Positions 18,017-27,071 of a DNA stretch of 64,000 bases are shown one piece after another. Source of the DNA: Pseudalkalibacillus salsuginis. Its GTDB lineage: Bacteria > Bacillota > Bacilli > Bacillales > Fictibacillaceae. How positions within the stretch are numbered: the stretch's first letter is position 1; each line of letters starts with the position of its first letter. The translations under genes were made by a program, and so were the position numbers. The DNA lies in NCBI RefSeq assembly GCF_021646685.1, contig NZ_JAKJHW010000002.1, positions 124,001 through 188,000 on the forward strand. The letters run 5' to 3'. Under the pieces are notes generated by a model. The model made no database searches. It saw only the letters and a list, made by a program, of their open reading frames with translations, and was not told the origin of the DNA.

Positions 18017-20566
18017 TCAGATGATTTTATTGCCTGTCAGGAATAAGTCGATCTGGGATGGTCTAACCGGCTTGCTGATATAGTATCCTTGTACTTGGTC
18101 ACATCCAAAATTCTTTAAAGTGAGCAATTGGTTTCTCGTTTCGACCCCTTCGGCAAGGACCGTGACATTCAGCCCTTCACACATTGTGATGATAGCACGC
18201 ACAATCGCTGCATCAGAATTAAATTCATCAAGATTCCGTATGAATGATTGGTCGATTTTTAAAATATCGATTGGAAAATCCCTCAAATAGCTTAAAGAAG
18301 AATAACCTGTGCCAAAATCATCCACTGATATTTTCACACCGAGATTCCTCAATTGGTTGATGGTCCATAAGCTGTGCTCTACATCTTCAAGCATGATGCT
18401 TTCTGTCAATTCGATATGGAGAGAAGATGCGTTCAACCCCGAAACCCTCAAGCTTTCTTTCACTTCATCAACAAATTCCACCCGCTGGAACTGTTTTCCG
18501 GAAACATTTACACAGACCGATAATGCCTTCAACCCTTGATTATGCCATTTCTTTGCCTGCTTACACGCCTTATCTAGGACCCATTTCCCGATTTCATTGA
18601 TCAATCCTGCTTCCTCAGCGATTGGAATGAACACGTTCGGCGGTATCATCCCCTGTTTCGTATGATTCCACCTTAACAGGGCTTCACATGCAAATACTTC
18701 TTCGTCAGATATATTGATCTGCGGCTGGTAAAAGAGCTCAAATTCCCCCAACACCATCGCTTTTCGAAGATGATTTTCCATTTCAAGCCGTTCATTGATT
18801 GAATCATCCATCTCCATCGTAAAAAATTGAACGCTGCTTCTTCCCTCTAATTTTGCCCGATGCATCGCTAAGTTCGCATTTTTCAAAAGCATCACATCAT
18901 CAGCTGCATCTGTAGGGTACAAGCTGATTCCGATGCTTCCGGATAAAACATATTCTTTACCATTCAACAAGATCGGCTTTTTGATCACAGACAAAATGTT
19001 CTTCGCTAAACTTAAGATCTTTTCCGACTCGTTTGCCTTCGGGATGAAAATTAAAAATTCATCTGCTGCAAAGCGTGCGAGAAACTGTCCCTCCTGTATC
19101 ATACCGTTCATGTTACGCGATACATGCTTCAAGATTCGATCACCGGCTTGATGGCCCAAACTATCATTGATCATCTTGAATTCATCTAAATCGACCACCA
19201 TCACTGCAAGCTTTTCTTTCATCTGTTTAGCAGTGCCGATCGCTTCACCTAACCTTTCGTGGAAATACACCCGGTTCGGCAAACCTGTCAAACTATCATG
19301 ATAGGCAAGATGGGATATCTTTTCTTCTGCCATCATCAACGAGTCGTTCAACTCTTCCAGGTCCTCTGTAGAAGCTTTAACAAGTTGGGACATTGCCAGC
19401 ATCTCTTGATAGTCAATAGGAGGTTTTTTTGCCTGTAAAAATTCCTGTTCATCGATATAACTCTCGTATTCAGCCAAGGTGAGGAACGTAAGAGCATAGG
19501 ATAAAACATCATTCCTCCCATCTTCATGATAATATTCACCAGCGGTAAATGCCCCGATCGACGGAACGATATTTCTGATCGTCTCCATCTCGTGAGCTAC
19601 CCCGATATTGAAGAAGCGGCGTCTGGATAGGCAAGAATACAGGAAGAGCTCTTCGACAGGACGATTTTTCAGCTGCTGATAGACAAAGTTCAGGGAATCC
19701 AGGTAATTACCCGCATCCCCACAACCGATCGAAACTTTTGCTCCTTCGGGAATCGGCTGAAGGGCTTCGATTGAGCCGTCCTGATTGAAATTCTTCATCA
19801 TTACAGGTTCTGCATGATCTCCTCGAGTCACCATCAATGGGTAAAGAGATCGCGAATCCGCGATGCTCATGATCATTTTCGTGCCAAGGTACTTTTCATA
19901 CACATCCTTGACGGGTGTACCATTCAATGAATACACTCTAGTATTTTCAGCCTTGGTGACTGTAAATGATCGCCCTACCGTATTCCAATCCGAACATGCG
20001 TGCACCGAGGCGGTCAACTCATCACCTGATAGGCTGACAGCTGTAACGCCTGAATCAATTAAACGATCATCACTCACCAAGAATTCAATGTTCTTTTCGC
20101 CAATCGGCACTGAATTCCCACCTGCCACAACCACATTCGGATAACGTTCCTCCAACGCCTTGAGCATCCCCTTGTTCGCATGTGTTTGGCTGCTCCCAAA
20201 GATAATGACTGCTTTCGTATCCCGTTTGATGATCCTGGTGCCGATTTCGATTCCGATTTCATGCCCTATCATACTTTCTTCATAGGAAACTCCGATACTT
20301 TTAACCTGCACTTTGTCAAAACAAGTGAAGGAGACAGCCGTACCGCTTGTCTTGATTTCACTGCAAAAAGAGGCATCCACTGTCGCGCCTATGATTGAGG
20401 CTTGAGGTAATGATCTGGAAATTAACTCCCTGAGCCTGGAAACACGGACCTTCCCTTCAGAGGTAAAAATCTGGATCAACACGTTTTGGGCTGATTTCAA
20501 ATTATTGGATTCGATGAAAGTTTCTAATTGTTTTTTATTATGATAATTCGTGCTGACAGTCTTCAT
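18017..20566 (-). CDS. FIST sensor domain protein with degenerate GGDEF and intact EAL
   Basis: An 849-residue cytoplasmic signalling protein with no membrane segment. Residues ~25-390 form a FIST-N/FIST-C sensory module (GATVDASF, VVAGGNSVP, SIGAFTAGEYY). A short helical linker (400-415) leads to a GGDEF domain in which the active-site motif is AADEF (500-504), so cyclase activity is doubtful; DLDEFKMINDSLGHQAGD is retained. The C-terminal EAL domain keeps EALLRW, ELTESIML, DDFGTGYSSLSYL and LAEGVET, the pattern of an active c-di-GMP phosphodiesterase. It probably lowers c-di-GMP in response to a small ligand bound by FIST (amino acids are proposed for the family). ATG with GGGGAAGG upstream. 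Confidence 0.9.
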   Translation of the reverse strand: MKTVSTNYHNKKQLETFIESNNLKSAQNVLIQIFTSEGKVRVSRLRELISRSLPQASIIGATVDASFCSEIKTSGTAVSFTCFDKVQVKSIGVSYEESMIGHEIGIEIGTRIIKRDTKAVIIFGSSQTHANKGMLKALEERYPNVVVAGGNSVPIGEKNIEFLVSDDRLIDSGVTAVSLSGDELTASVHACSDWNTVGRSFTVTKAENTRVYSLNGTPVKDVYEKYLGTKMIMSIADSRSLYPLMVTRGDHAEPVMMKNFNQDGSIEALQPIPEGAKVSIGCGDAGNYLDSLNFVYQQLKNRPVEELFLYSCLSRRRFFNIGVAHEMETIRNIVPSIGAFTAGEYYHEDGRNDVLSYALTFLTLAEYESYIDEQEFLQAKKPPIDYQEMLAMSQLVKASTEDLEELNDSLMMAEEKISHLAYHDSLTGLPNRVYFHERLGEAIGTAKQMKEKLAVMVVDLDEFKMINDSLGHQAGDRILKHVSRNMNGMIQEGQFLARFAADEFLIFIPKANESEKILSLAKNILSVIKKPILLNGKEYVLSGSIGISLYPTDAADDVMLLKNANLAMHRAKLEGRSSVQFFTMEMDDSINERLEMENHLRKAMVLGEFELFYQPQINISDEEVFACEALLRWNHTKQGMIPPNVFIPIAEEAGLINEIGKWVLDKACKQAKKWHNQGLKALSVCVNVSGKQFQRVEFVDEVKESLRVSGLNASSLHIELTESIMLEDVEHSLWTINQLRNLGVKISVDDFGTGYSSLSYLRDFPIDILKIDQSFIRNLDEFNSDAAIVRAIITMCEGLNVTVLAEGVETRNQLLTLKNFGCDQVQGYYISKPVRPSQIDLFLTGNKII

Positions 20567-20833
20567 TTTTACACCCTTCCCCAGCTCGATTTATGATTTG
20601 CTCATTTTAAAGACACATCTACCTCTTTTATCGACCATTCCTGTCTACCTCTTCATTCTTAACAGGGTGTATAAACTCCTATTTTACTATCTTCGCCACC
20701 GAGAATACGGGTCTTTTGTTCTAGTTTATTTCAAATTCTTTAAAAATACTTTTTAAAATTGATAAAATTCCCCTATTTTGTTAATTCAGCATTAACCACC
20801 TTGTCTTTAAATGATATACTGATAATCACATTC

Positions 20834-21055
20834 AAAGAAAAGCCGGAAGCGCCCTTATCAGCCACGAAGGACTTGAAAGTCCGACGAGGAGGCTCGAACC
20901 AAACAAAGTTCGGTTCTGCGTGGGTAAACACTTCGACCTAAATCAATGTGTCGACCGCCGCAGGAGGACTGAAGTGATCCAAGTGGTTGGGCGGTAGAGC
21001 TAGACATTTCTTCACCGTAACCAAAATTTTTAAACTATCTTATCATTCAAAAAAG
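20834..21055 (+). repeat. Dispersed repeat, copy A (full length with 3' extension)
   Basis: Starts AAGAAAAGCCGGAAGCGCCC and includes the core TCCGACGAGGAGGCTCGAACC, then a GAACC/GGTTC hairpin, CAATGTGTCGACCGCCGCAG, and a CCGCC/GGGCGG pairing. The 3' extension (CATTTCTTCACCGTAACC and an AT-rich tail) is shared with copies D and F. Short ORFs across it are not genes. The 20567-20833 stretch before it shows nothing recognisable. Confidence 0.9.
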
Positions 21056-21074
21056 AAACAAAGGCTTGATACAT

Positions 21075-21473
21075 ATGAAAAATCTATTATTCGCAATTCT
21101 GACATTCGCAGTATTGTTTGGCGTGTCTTCTCTAGTCGTGAGTCCTGAGTTGACGGACATTTTTGTAGATGATCAACAGATGGAACAAATGGCAGAACTG
21201 AGACAAAAAGAACAGAACACATCCAACTCCCCTTCAAATTCACCAGAAAATATGCTAAAACAGACCGGGTGGGAATGGAGATCCTTCTCAGACCACGAAC
21301 GACTTACATTTGCAGTCCACCTGGCAAAAGGACTGAAAGAAAAAGACATCCCTATCGAGGCTCCGAACCAGATCATTGAAAAAATCGACCATTACTATGA
21401 ATCGAATCCGAAAGATGAAACGATTGAAAAAGCGATCATGGTCCTCATTGCTGAAGACCGCTTTACCGATTGA
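21075..21473 (+). CDS. Hypothetical protein with N-terminal membrane anchor
   Basis: A 132-residue protein beginning MKNLLFAILTFAVLFGVSSL, a single hydrophobic segment or uncleaved signal, followed by a charged, soluble region with a serine/asparagine-rich linker (residues ~45-58) and helical stretches (KQTGWEWRSFSDHERLTFAV; ETIEKAIMVLIAEDRF). I do not recognise the family. I prefer the ATG at 21075; a TTG nine bases upstream is too close to the weak AAAGG. The gene lies immediately downstream of repeat copy A and upstream of a long-stem terminator. Coding character is supported by composition and the matching signal peptide, not by homology. Confidence 0.6.
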   Translation: MKNLLFAILTFAVLFGVSSLVVSPELTDIFVDDQQMEQMAELRQKEQNTSNSPSNSPENMLKQTGWEWRSFSDHERLTFAVHLAKGLKEKDIPIEAPNQIIEKIDHYYESNPKDETIEKAIMVLIAEDRFTD

Positions 21474-21480
21474 ATGAAAA

Positions 21481-21557
21481 AAAGAGCTTGTCCGTCCGGC
21501 TTAGGCATGTGTACCTCACACATGTCAGTTCCCACTCAGCCGCTCGGAAAGCTCTTT
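21481..21557. terminator. Long hairpin terminator between convergent genes
   Basis: A nine-base-pair perfect outer stem (AAAGAGCTT/AAGCTCTTT) closes a 59-base interior that itself holds CATGTGT/ACACATG. A and T runs lie on both sides, fitting the convergent 21075-21473 gene and yisL. Confidence 0.6.
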
Positions 21558-21569
21558 CTTGATGAAATA

Positions 21570-21917
21570 TTATAATACGCTGTAGCCTAAATACAACACC
21601 AGAATAAGGGATATGAAGAACATGATCCACATTCCGGTGACAGAAGCACCTTTTTTCGCTTTCGCTAAAACCATTTCCATACTTCCGATCACCCAAATAC
21701 CAGCCAACACTTTGACAAATAGACTGATTGCATAATAATCGCCTGATAAGTATTGGATAAACATCATTCCGCCAGTAACAATAATGAAGACATAAAACAA
21801 TCTCAAAATCATGCTTGTGATCTTATGGCCCTTTGCTTTACCTGCTTTCATCAAGAAATACGATACAATAAACAGGATGATCGCAATCGCCCATGACGTG
21901 ACATGTGCATGAAGCAT
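21570..21917 (-). CDS. yisL: YisL family membrane protein (DUF1516)
   Basis: A 115-residue protein with four hydrophobic helices (SWAIAIILFIVSYFLM; MILRLFYVFIIVTGGMMFI; ISLFVKVLAGIWVIGSMEMVL; GMWIMFFISLILVLYLGY). It matches B. subtilis YisL in length and in the MLHAHVTSWA start. Function is unknown in the family. A strong AGGAGGAGG precedes the ATG. In B. subtilis yisK, yisL and asnO lie close together, as they do here, though the intervening genes differ. Confidence 0.85.
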   Translation of the reverse strand: MLHAHVTSWAIAIILFIVSYFLMKAGKAKGHKITSMILRLFYVFIIVTGGMMFIQYLSGDYYAISLFVKVLAGIWVIGSMEMVLAKAKKGASVTGMWIMFFISLILVLYLGYSVL

Positions 21918-22063
21918 CCAGCATTCCTCCTCCTAAAACTCAATCGATTTCATCATATCAGAACCCTTTTTAAAATGGAAATCTGATGCTGAGGGTGTTT
22001 TGCAATAGCGTTTTCATTTATAATGGGAAAAGAGTCAAAAATGAAAAGAATGGAGTGAGCCAC

Positions 22064-23275
22064 ATGAGTAAAGTAAGAAATCAACATGGCACAGAAGAAA
22101 TCATTTCTAAAACAGAACAATATGGAGCAAAGAACTATCTCCCACTCCCTATCGTAATCTCTGAAGCTGAAGGTGTTTGGGTTAAGGACCCTGAAGGCAA
22201 TGAATATATGGACATGCTAAGTGCTTATTCTGCCGTCAACCAAGGCCACCGTCACCCGAAGATCATCAAAGCTCTTAAGGAACAGGCTGATCGTGTAACA
22301 CTCACATCACGCGCATTCCACAACGATCAATTAGCTCCATTTTATGAAAAAGTAGCAAAATTGACGAATAAAGATATGGTCCTTCCTATGAACACAGGAG
22401 CAGAGGCGGTAGAAACGGCAATCAAAACAGCACGCCGCTGGGCTTACGATGTAAAAGGTGTAGCCGATAACCAAGCAGAAATCATTGCATGCGAAGGGAA
22501 TTTCCACGGCAGGACGATGACAGCAGTCTCCCTTTCTTCTGAGGAAGAATATAAACGTGGCTTCGGTCCGATGCTTCCAGGCATCAAGGTCATCCCATAC
22601 GGTGACATTGAAGCTCTGCGTAATGCCATCACTGAAAATACAGCAGCATTCTTGTTCGAACCGATCCAGGGTGAAGCCGGGATCAACATTCCTGCAGATG
22701 GGTTCTTGAAAGAAGCACGTGAATTATGTACTTCACAAAATGTATTGATGGTTGCTGACGAAATCCAATCCGGATTAGGACGCTCTGGGAAAACATTCGC
22801 ATGTGATTGGGAAAACGTCGAACCAGACATGTATATTCTAGGTAAAGCACTTGGCGGTGGAGTATTCCCGATTTCCTGCGTTGCGGCAAACAAAGATATC
22901 TTAGGTGTTTTCACCCCAGGCTCCCACGGTTCCACATTTGGAGGGAACCCGTTAGGATGTGCAGTATCCATCGCTTCACTTGAAGTTTTAGAAGAAGAAA
23001 AATTGGTAGAACGTTCATTAGAATTAGGGAACTACTTCCAAGAGGAATTGAAGAAAATCAACAATCCAAAGATCAAAGAGGTTCGCGGACGCGGATTATT
23101 CATCGGTGTCGAACTTACAGAGGAAGCACGTCCTTATTGCGAACAATTGAAAGAAAAAGGATTGCTTTGTAAAGAAACGCATGATACTGTTATCCGTTTC
23201 GCCCCACCGCTTGTCATTGAAAAGAAAGACTTGGAATGGGCAATCGGAAAAATCAAAGAAGTGCTCGAAGCATAA
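22064..23275 (+). CDS. rocD: Ornithine aminotransferase
   Basis: A 403-residue class III PLP aminotransferase that converts ornithine and 2-oxoglutarate to glutamate semialdehyde and glutamate in arginine/ornithine breakdown. Seen: [34 protein letters not shown], and GNFHGRT; the PLP-binding aspartate lies in [13 protein letters not shown] and the lysine in ILGKALGGG. The start is the ATG at 22064 with GGAGTGAG upstream; the open frame extends 26 codons further but has no ribosome site. A TATAAT lies upstream at about 22017-22022, without a clean -35. It stands alone, unlike the rocDEF operon of B. subtilis. Confidence 0.93.
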   Translation: MSKVRNQHGTEEIISKTEQYGAKNYLPLPIVISEAEGVWVKDPEGNEYMDMLSAYSAVNQGHRHPKIIKALKEQADRVTLTSRAFHNDQLAPFYEKVAKLTNKDMVLPMNTGAEAVETAIKTARRWAYDVKGVADNQAEIIACEGNFHGRTMTAVSLSSEEEYKRGFGPMLPGIKVIPYGDIEALRNAITENTAAFLFEPIQGEAGINIPADGFLKEARELCTSQNVLMVADEIQSGLGRSGKTFACDWENVEPDMYILGKALGGGVFPISCVAANKDILGVFTPGSHGSTFGGNPLGCAVSIASLEVLEEEKLVERSLELGNYFQEELKKINNPKIKEVRGRGLFIGVELTEEARPYCEQLKEKGLLCKETHDTVIRFAPPLVIEKKDLEWAIGKIKEVLEA

Positions 23276-23290
23276 AAAGCTAAGAATGGA

Positions 23291-23318
23291 GAACAGGCCT
23301 AACATGGTCTGTTCTTTT
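23291..23318 (+). terminator. rocD terminator
   Basis: Stem GAACAG-CC / GG-CTGTTC with a short loop followed by TTTT, 15 bases after the rocD stop. Confidence 0.8.
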
Positions 23319-23410
23319 ATAATTTTAGGACTTTCTTCAGTTCTTATTAAGGATCAAGATGAATAGTCTATGATAGCTTATCTTATTTTTCATCTTTGGA
23401 GGGTCCCTTT

Positions 23411-23866
23411 ATGAAAAACGTACGAATCTGGTTACATATCGCTCTGCTCGGAAGTTTTGCACTCCCCTGGCTCAAAATCCCTTTTATTGTCACCGTTGTT
23501 CCTGTTGTCGGTTACCAGCTTCCTTTCAAAACAAATTCACTCGCGAACCAACTGAACAGTTTAGGAGTCATGTCGATCAGTTACGACCAAATCGCCTCAA
23601 TTTATGTGATGCTGGTGGCACCTGTCATTGCTGCATTGGTTTTAGTTATGATAGTTTTAAAACGGAAACCAAGCGTTTATCTGGATAGTGCAGCAGGTAT
23701 GATTTCAGTGATGTGCTGTCTGTACATCCTTACCAATACGGGAAATATCGCTACATTCGGATTCTATGTGACCCTGATTGTTTCTCTGCTGCTTGTGGCA
23801 TCACCTTTGTTACATGGGGAAAAGGAAAAGAGCATCCGTGTTCAGAACCAAGCCGTGTTGAAGTGA
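23411..23866 (+). CDS. Hypothetical four-helix membrane protein
   Basis: A 151-residue protein with about four hydrophobic segments (LHIALLGSFALPWLKIPFIV; ASIYVMLVAPVIAALVLVMIVL; AAGMISVMCCLYIL; ATFGFYVTLIVSLLLVASPLL) and a short charged tail. The ATG at 23411 has GGAGGG nine bases upstream. I do not recognise a family. It lies alone between the rocD terminator and the gabD terminator, so it is likely a single-gene transcript. Confidence 0.7.
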   Translation: MKNVRIWLHIALLGSFALPWLKIPFIVTVVPVVGYQLPFKTNSLANQLNSLGVMSISYDQIASIYVMLVAPVIAALVLVMIVLKRKPSVYLDSAAGMISVMCCLYILTNTGNIATFGFYVTLIVSLLLVASPLLHGEKEKSIRVQNQAVLK

Positions 23867-23971
23867 ACTTTAAGATAAGTATTACAACCCTTTTTCTGTT
23901 CTCTTTGGTACTTAGGGAAAAACAAAAATAACCACAATCAAAAGTACTGTGGTAGAACCAACTTTAAAAAA

Positions 23972-24006
23972 GATTGACCCGAAATTTGTTCAACTGCGGG
24001 TCAATC
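23972..24006. terminator. Bidirectional terminator between the membrane gene and gabD
   Basis: A ten-base-pair perfect stem (GATTGACCCG/CGGGTCAATC) with a 15-base loop, flanked by A6 on the left and TTTT on the right. Confidence 0.85.
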
Positions 24007-24020
24007 CTTTTCCGTTTATT

Positions 24021-25454
24021 CTATTCTTTCAAACCGATTGAGATATACTTGGTTTCAAGATATTCTTCAATTCCCTCAGTTCCGCCTTCCCGGCCTAGCC
24101 CACTCTGTTTCATTCCTCCGAATGGAGCTTGTGCTGCTGAAGGGACGCCATCATTCCATCCAACAATACCATAATCAAGGGCCTCTACGATTTTCAATCC
24201 CCGGCTATAATGCTCACTGAACACATATGCGGCTAAACCATACGGCGTCATGTTTGCATACTTCACAGCTTCTTCATCCGTTTTTACCTTCTGAATCGGT
24301 GCCACAGGGCCAAAGGTCTCTTCGTTCATGATCAACATGCTTGGTTCTACGTCGATGAGTACAGTCGGTTCATAGAAATATGTTCCGTTTTCAGCTTCAT
24401 GGCCTTTTCCACCGACAACACACTTCGCCCCCTGGTTGATCGCATTCTGTACATGCTTTTCGACTTTCTCGTATGCGTCTTTATTGATCATCGGTCCGAT
24501 GTCAGTATCCTCGTCAAAACCATTGCCAACCTTTAGTTTTTCCGTTACAGCAACGACTTCCTCAATGAATTCATCGTAAATCTTTTCCTGGACATAAATC
24601 CGGTTGCCGCAAATACAGGTCTGTCCCCCATTACGGAACTTGGATGCGACAGTCTGTTGGGCAGCGTATTTGATGTCCGCATCATCAAGGACGATGATCG
24701 GTGCATGTCCGCCAAGCTCGAGAGACATATTTTTGACCTGCTCCGCACCTTGTTTCATCAACAGCTTTCCGACTTCTGTCGAGCCAGTGAACGTCACTTT
24801 ACGGACCTTCGGATTCGACAAAAGCTCCTCCCCGATTTCAGAGGATTTACCGGATACAATGTTGACGACCCCCTTCGGAATACCTGCTTCCTGGCAAAGC
24901 TCCACTAGACGGACAGCTGTCAAAGGTGTTTCATTCGGTGGTTTGACGACAAACGTACACCCAGCCGCTAACGCAGGACCCAACTTCCGGGTGATCATTG
25001 CAGCAGGGAAGTTCCATGGTGTAATCGCCCCGACCACACCCACTGGCTGCTTGATGACTTGCATCCTTTTATTTTCTTTTGAAGAAGGGATTGTTCTGCC
25101 GTAAATTCGTTTACCTTCCTCAGCAAACCATTTCAGAAAGGATGCTGCATACTGGACTTCTCCTTTGGATTCCTTCAATGGTTTCCCCATTTCCTCAGTC
25201 ATGAGCTTTCCAAGTTCATCCACATGTTCAAGCATCAGATCATGCAATTTTTCCAGGTAGGCCGCGCGATCATAAGCAGTCAGATTCGACCACGATGGAA
25301 ATGCCTCATAAGCTGCATCTATTGCCATTTTCGCTTCCTTTTTCCCGCCTTTAGGAACAGTACCGACGAGATCACCTGTTGCAGGATTCACTACTTTGAC
25401 TTTTTCGAGACCATAATCAGACCATTCATTATTGATAAAAATACCTTTCTCCAT
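24021..25454 (-). CDS. gabD: NAD(P)+-dependent succinate-semialdehyde dehydrogenase
   Basis: A 477-residue aldehyde dehydrogenase. Seen: TPWNFPAAMITRKLGPALAAG, the general base Glu in ELGGHAPI, the catalytic Cys in GGQTCICGNR, and the GabD-type C-terminal motif APFGGMKQSGLGREGG. It oxidises succinate semialdehyde to succinate, or a related aldehyde; substrate specificity in this superfamily cannot be fixed by sequence reading alone. ATG with GGAGG upstream. It is the last gene of a probable yisK-linked operon with the pterin dehydratase. Confidence 0.85.
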   Translation of the reverse strand: MEKGIFINNEWSDYGLEKVKVVNPATGDLVGTVPKGGKKEAKMAIDAAYEAFPSWSNLTAYDRAAYLEKLHDLMLEHVDELGKLMTEEMGKPLKESKGEVQYAASFLKWFAEEGKRIYGRTIPSSKENKRMQVIKQPVGVVGAITPWNFPAAMITRKLGPALAAGCTFVVKPPNETPLTAVRLVELCQEAGIPKGVVNIVSGKSSEIGEELLSNPKVRKVTFTGSTEVGKLLMKQGAEQVKNMSLELGGHAPIIVLDDADIKYAAQQTVASKFRNGGQTCICGNRIYVQEKIYDEFIEEVVAVTEKLKVGNGFDEDTDIGPMINKDAYEKVEKHVQNAINQGAKCVVGGKGHEAENGTYFYEPTVLIDVEPSMLIMNEETFGPVAPIQKVKTDEEAVKYANMTPYGLAAYVFSEHYSRGLKIVEALDYGIVGWNDGVPSAAQAPFGGMKQSGLGREGGTEGIEEYLETKYISIGLKE

Positions 25455-25515
25455 CGTAACGCCTCCATTTTAAAAATGATCGTAACTACTAAACAATTCC
25501 ATCAGGTGCGGACGA

Positions 25516-26427
25516 TTAAACATCATTGCGGACTGGATTCGATAGAGCACCGATGGTTTTTACCTCGACTACGACGACATCATCTGCTTTCAGGTATTTA
25601 GGCGGGTTGAATCCTTTCCCTACTCCAGCGGGTGTTCCAGTTGCGATGATGTCTCCAGGTTCAAGGGTCATTCCCTTAGACAGGACTTTGATCAACTCCG
25701 GTATTGAAAAAATCATTTTTGCTGTAGAAGAACTTTGGCGTATTTCCCCATTGACGTAGGTGATGATATGTAAATCGTGGGGATCAGCCACTGCAGATTT
25801 ATGGACCAAAGCTGGTCCCATCGGGCAGCTCGTATCAAGACTTTTCCCGAGTAAAAATTGTTTGTGCTTGCTCTGAAGGTCTCTCGCGGTTATATCATTG
25901 ATGAGGGTGTATCCGAAAACATAATCATATGCTTCTTCCCTCGTAATGCCTTTCCCCTTCTTGCCGATGACGACAGCAAGCTCTCCCTCATAATCGATAT
26001 CGGTTGAGACCTTTGTCGGGATGATGATCGGTTGCTCAGGACCGATCACCGTTGTCGGGGCTTTCGAAAAGATCATCGGTACTTCCGGGACATCAGCTTC
26101 CGTGCCAAGTTCGAGGGCATGATCGAGGTAATTCTTCCCTACACAAAATATGTTTTTCGCTGGACGCGGAATCGGAGCCAGCAACTCGAGAGATTCGACA
26201 TCAACAGTGTAGTTGCCTGTTTTGTCCTGTTCCCTTAATTGCCTTCGTATATCCTCGACAGATTGTACAAATCGATCACCAAGCCCGATTGCTTCAAGCA
26301 GATTACTCGGAAAATCCACATTTAACGCAGAGGCTGCGCTTGTCAGATCAAGTGCTTTTTCAGGTTCGTTTTCCAAAATAATAGCAACAACCTGTTTTTT
26401 GTGATGGGCTCCATAGATGAATTTCAT
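25516..26427 (-). CDS. yisK: Fumarylacetoacetate hydrolase-family protein (YisK-like)
   Basis: A 303-residue protein, matching B. subtilis YisK in size and in its N-terminal extension before the FAH core. Core motifs: KNIFCVGKNYLDHALELG, the acidic metal site DIDYEGELAVVIGKKGKG, and TGTPAGVG near the end. YisK has oxaloacetate decarboxylase activity and associates with the cell-shape protein Mbl in B. subtilis; whether that holds here is inference. ATG with AGGAGG upstream. It sits nine bases after the pterin dehydratase gene and about 60 bases before gabD on the same strand. Confidence 0.85.
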   Translation of the reverse strand: MKFIYGAHHKKQVVAIILENEPEKALDLTSAASALNVDFPSNLLEAIGLGDRFVQSVEDIRRQLREQDKTGNYTVDVESLELLAPIPRPAKNIFCVGKNYLDHALELGTEADVPEVPMIFSKAPTTVIGPEQPIIIPTKVSTDIDYEGELAVVIGKKGKGITREEAYDYVFGYTLINDITARDLQSKHKQFLLGKSLDTSCPMGPALVHKSAVADPHDLHIITYVNGEIRQSSSTAKMIFSIPELIKVLSKGMTLEPGDIIATGTPAGVGKGFNPPKYLKADDVVVVEVKTIGALSNPVRNDV

Positions 26428-26436
26428 ATCTTCCTC

Positions 26437-26724
26437 CTATTGATCATGGATGCGGTCATACTCAGAAGCAAGCTTAAAATCCACTTCTGTCAAGCCATTT
26501 GCCTGCCATGAGCTTAATTTGACCGTTACTAGTTTAAAGTCGATCGAGATGAGCGGATGATGTTGGACCTCTTCGGAAAGTTTAGCGATTTGAGTGACAA
26601 AATCGATCCCATCCAGATAGTAACTGAATCGGTATTTTTTCGTGATCCATTTTTCGTCGCTCAGTTTCCAGCCATCAAGCTCCTGAAGCTGTACATTGAT
26701 TTGCTCTTCCGTAAATTGTTCCAT
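26437..26724 (-). CDS. phhB: Pterin-4a-carbinolamine dehydratase
   Basis: A 95-residue PCD/DCoH-family protein with the active-site signature [19 protein letters not shown] and the C-terminal [13 protein letters not shown]. The enzyme dehydrates 4a-hydroxytetrahydropterin in pterin recycling. No aromatic amino-acid hydroxylase is in the window. The start is ATG at 26724 with AAGGAGG seven bases upstream. It leads the operon with yisK and gabD; the functional link is unclear. Confidence 0.88.
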   Translation of the reverse strand: MEQFTEEQINVQLQELDGWKLSDEKWITKKYRFSYYLDGIDFVTQIAKLSEEVQHHPLISIDFKLVTVKLSSWQANGLTEVDFKLASEYDRIHDQ

Positions 26725-26769
26725 CAAAGCGCCTCCTTTACTGAATGTTTAACCCTGTGTCAACCAAGA

Positions 26770-26872
26770 AGTGAACAAATTGATGTAGAATGAACAGATT
26801 ATTCATATAAGTGAACATAATAATCTGGGAAGTGAACAAAAAACCCTCTGAAGTGAATAGATCAACTTCACT
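26770..26872. repeat. Degenerate 20-21-bp tandem repeat, motif AGTGAACA
   Basis: GTGAAC-like motifs start at 26771, 26790, 26811, 26832 and 26853, i.e. every 20-21 bases; the sequence between motifs is variable. It lies in the 347-base gap between the divergent pterin dehydratase and radical SAM genes, which otherwise shows no gene. Confidence 0.75.
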
Positions 26873-27071
26873 TTTGTAAAATCATTCGCTCAGACTCACG
26901 TATATACTTCCATTTCTAACTTAAAAATTCCTCTTTTCACAATAACCGTGAAGTTACCTGTCAAAATGTGATAAAATGAGTAGTTAAATAATCAATTTAT
27001 TTTTTCGGTTAATCAGGAATATCACCGGATAAAACGTTCCGAACTGTGACAACCGACACGGAGTGAAAAAG

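Noticed and set aside
21960-22063. Sigma-L (-24/-12) promoter or cre site upstream of rocD
   Set aside because: TTTTGCAA is present but no GG at the right spacing; the CG-centred half site does not match the cre consensus.
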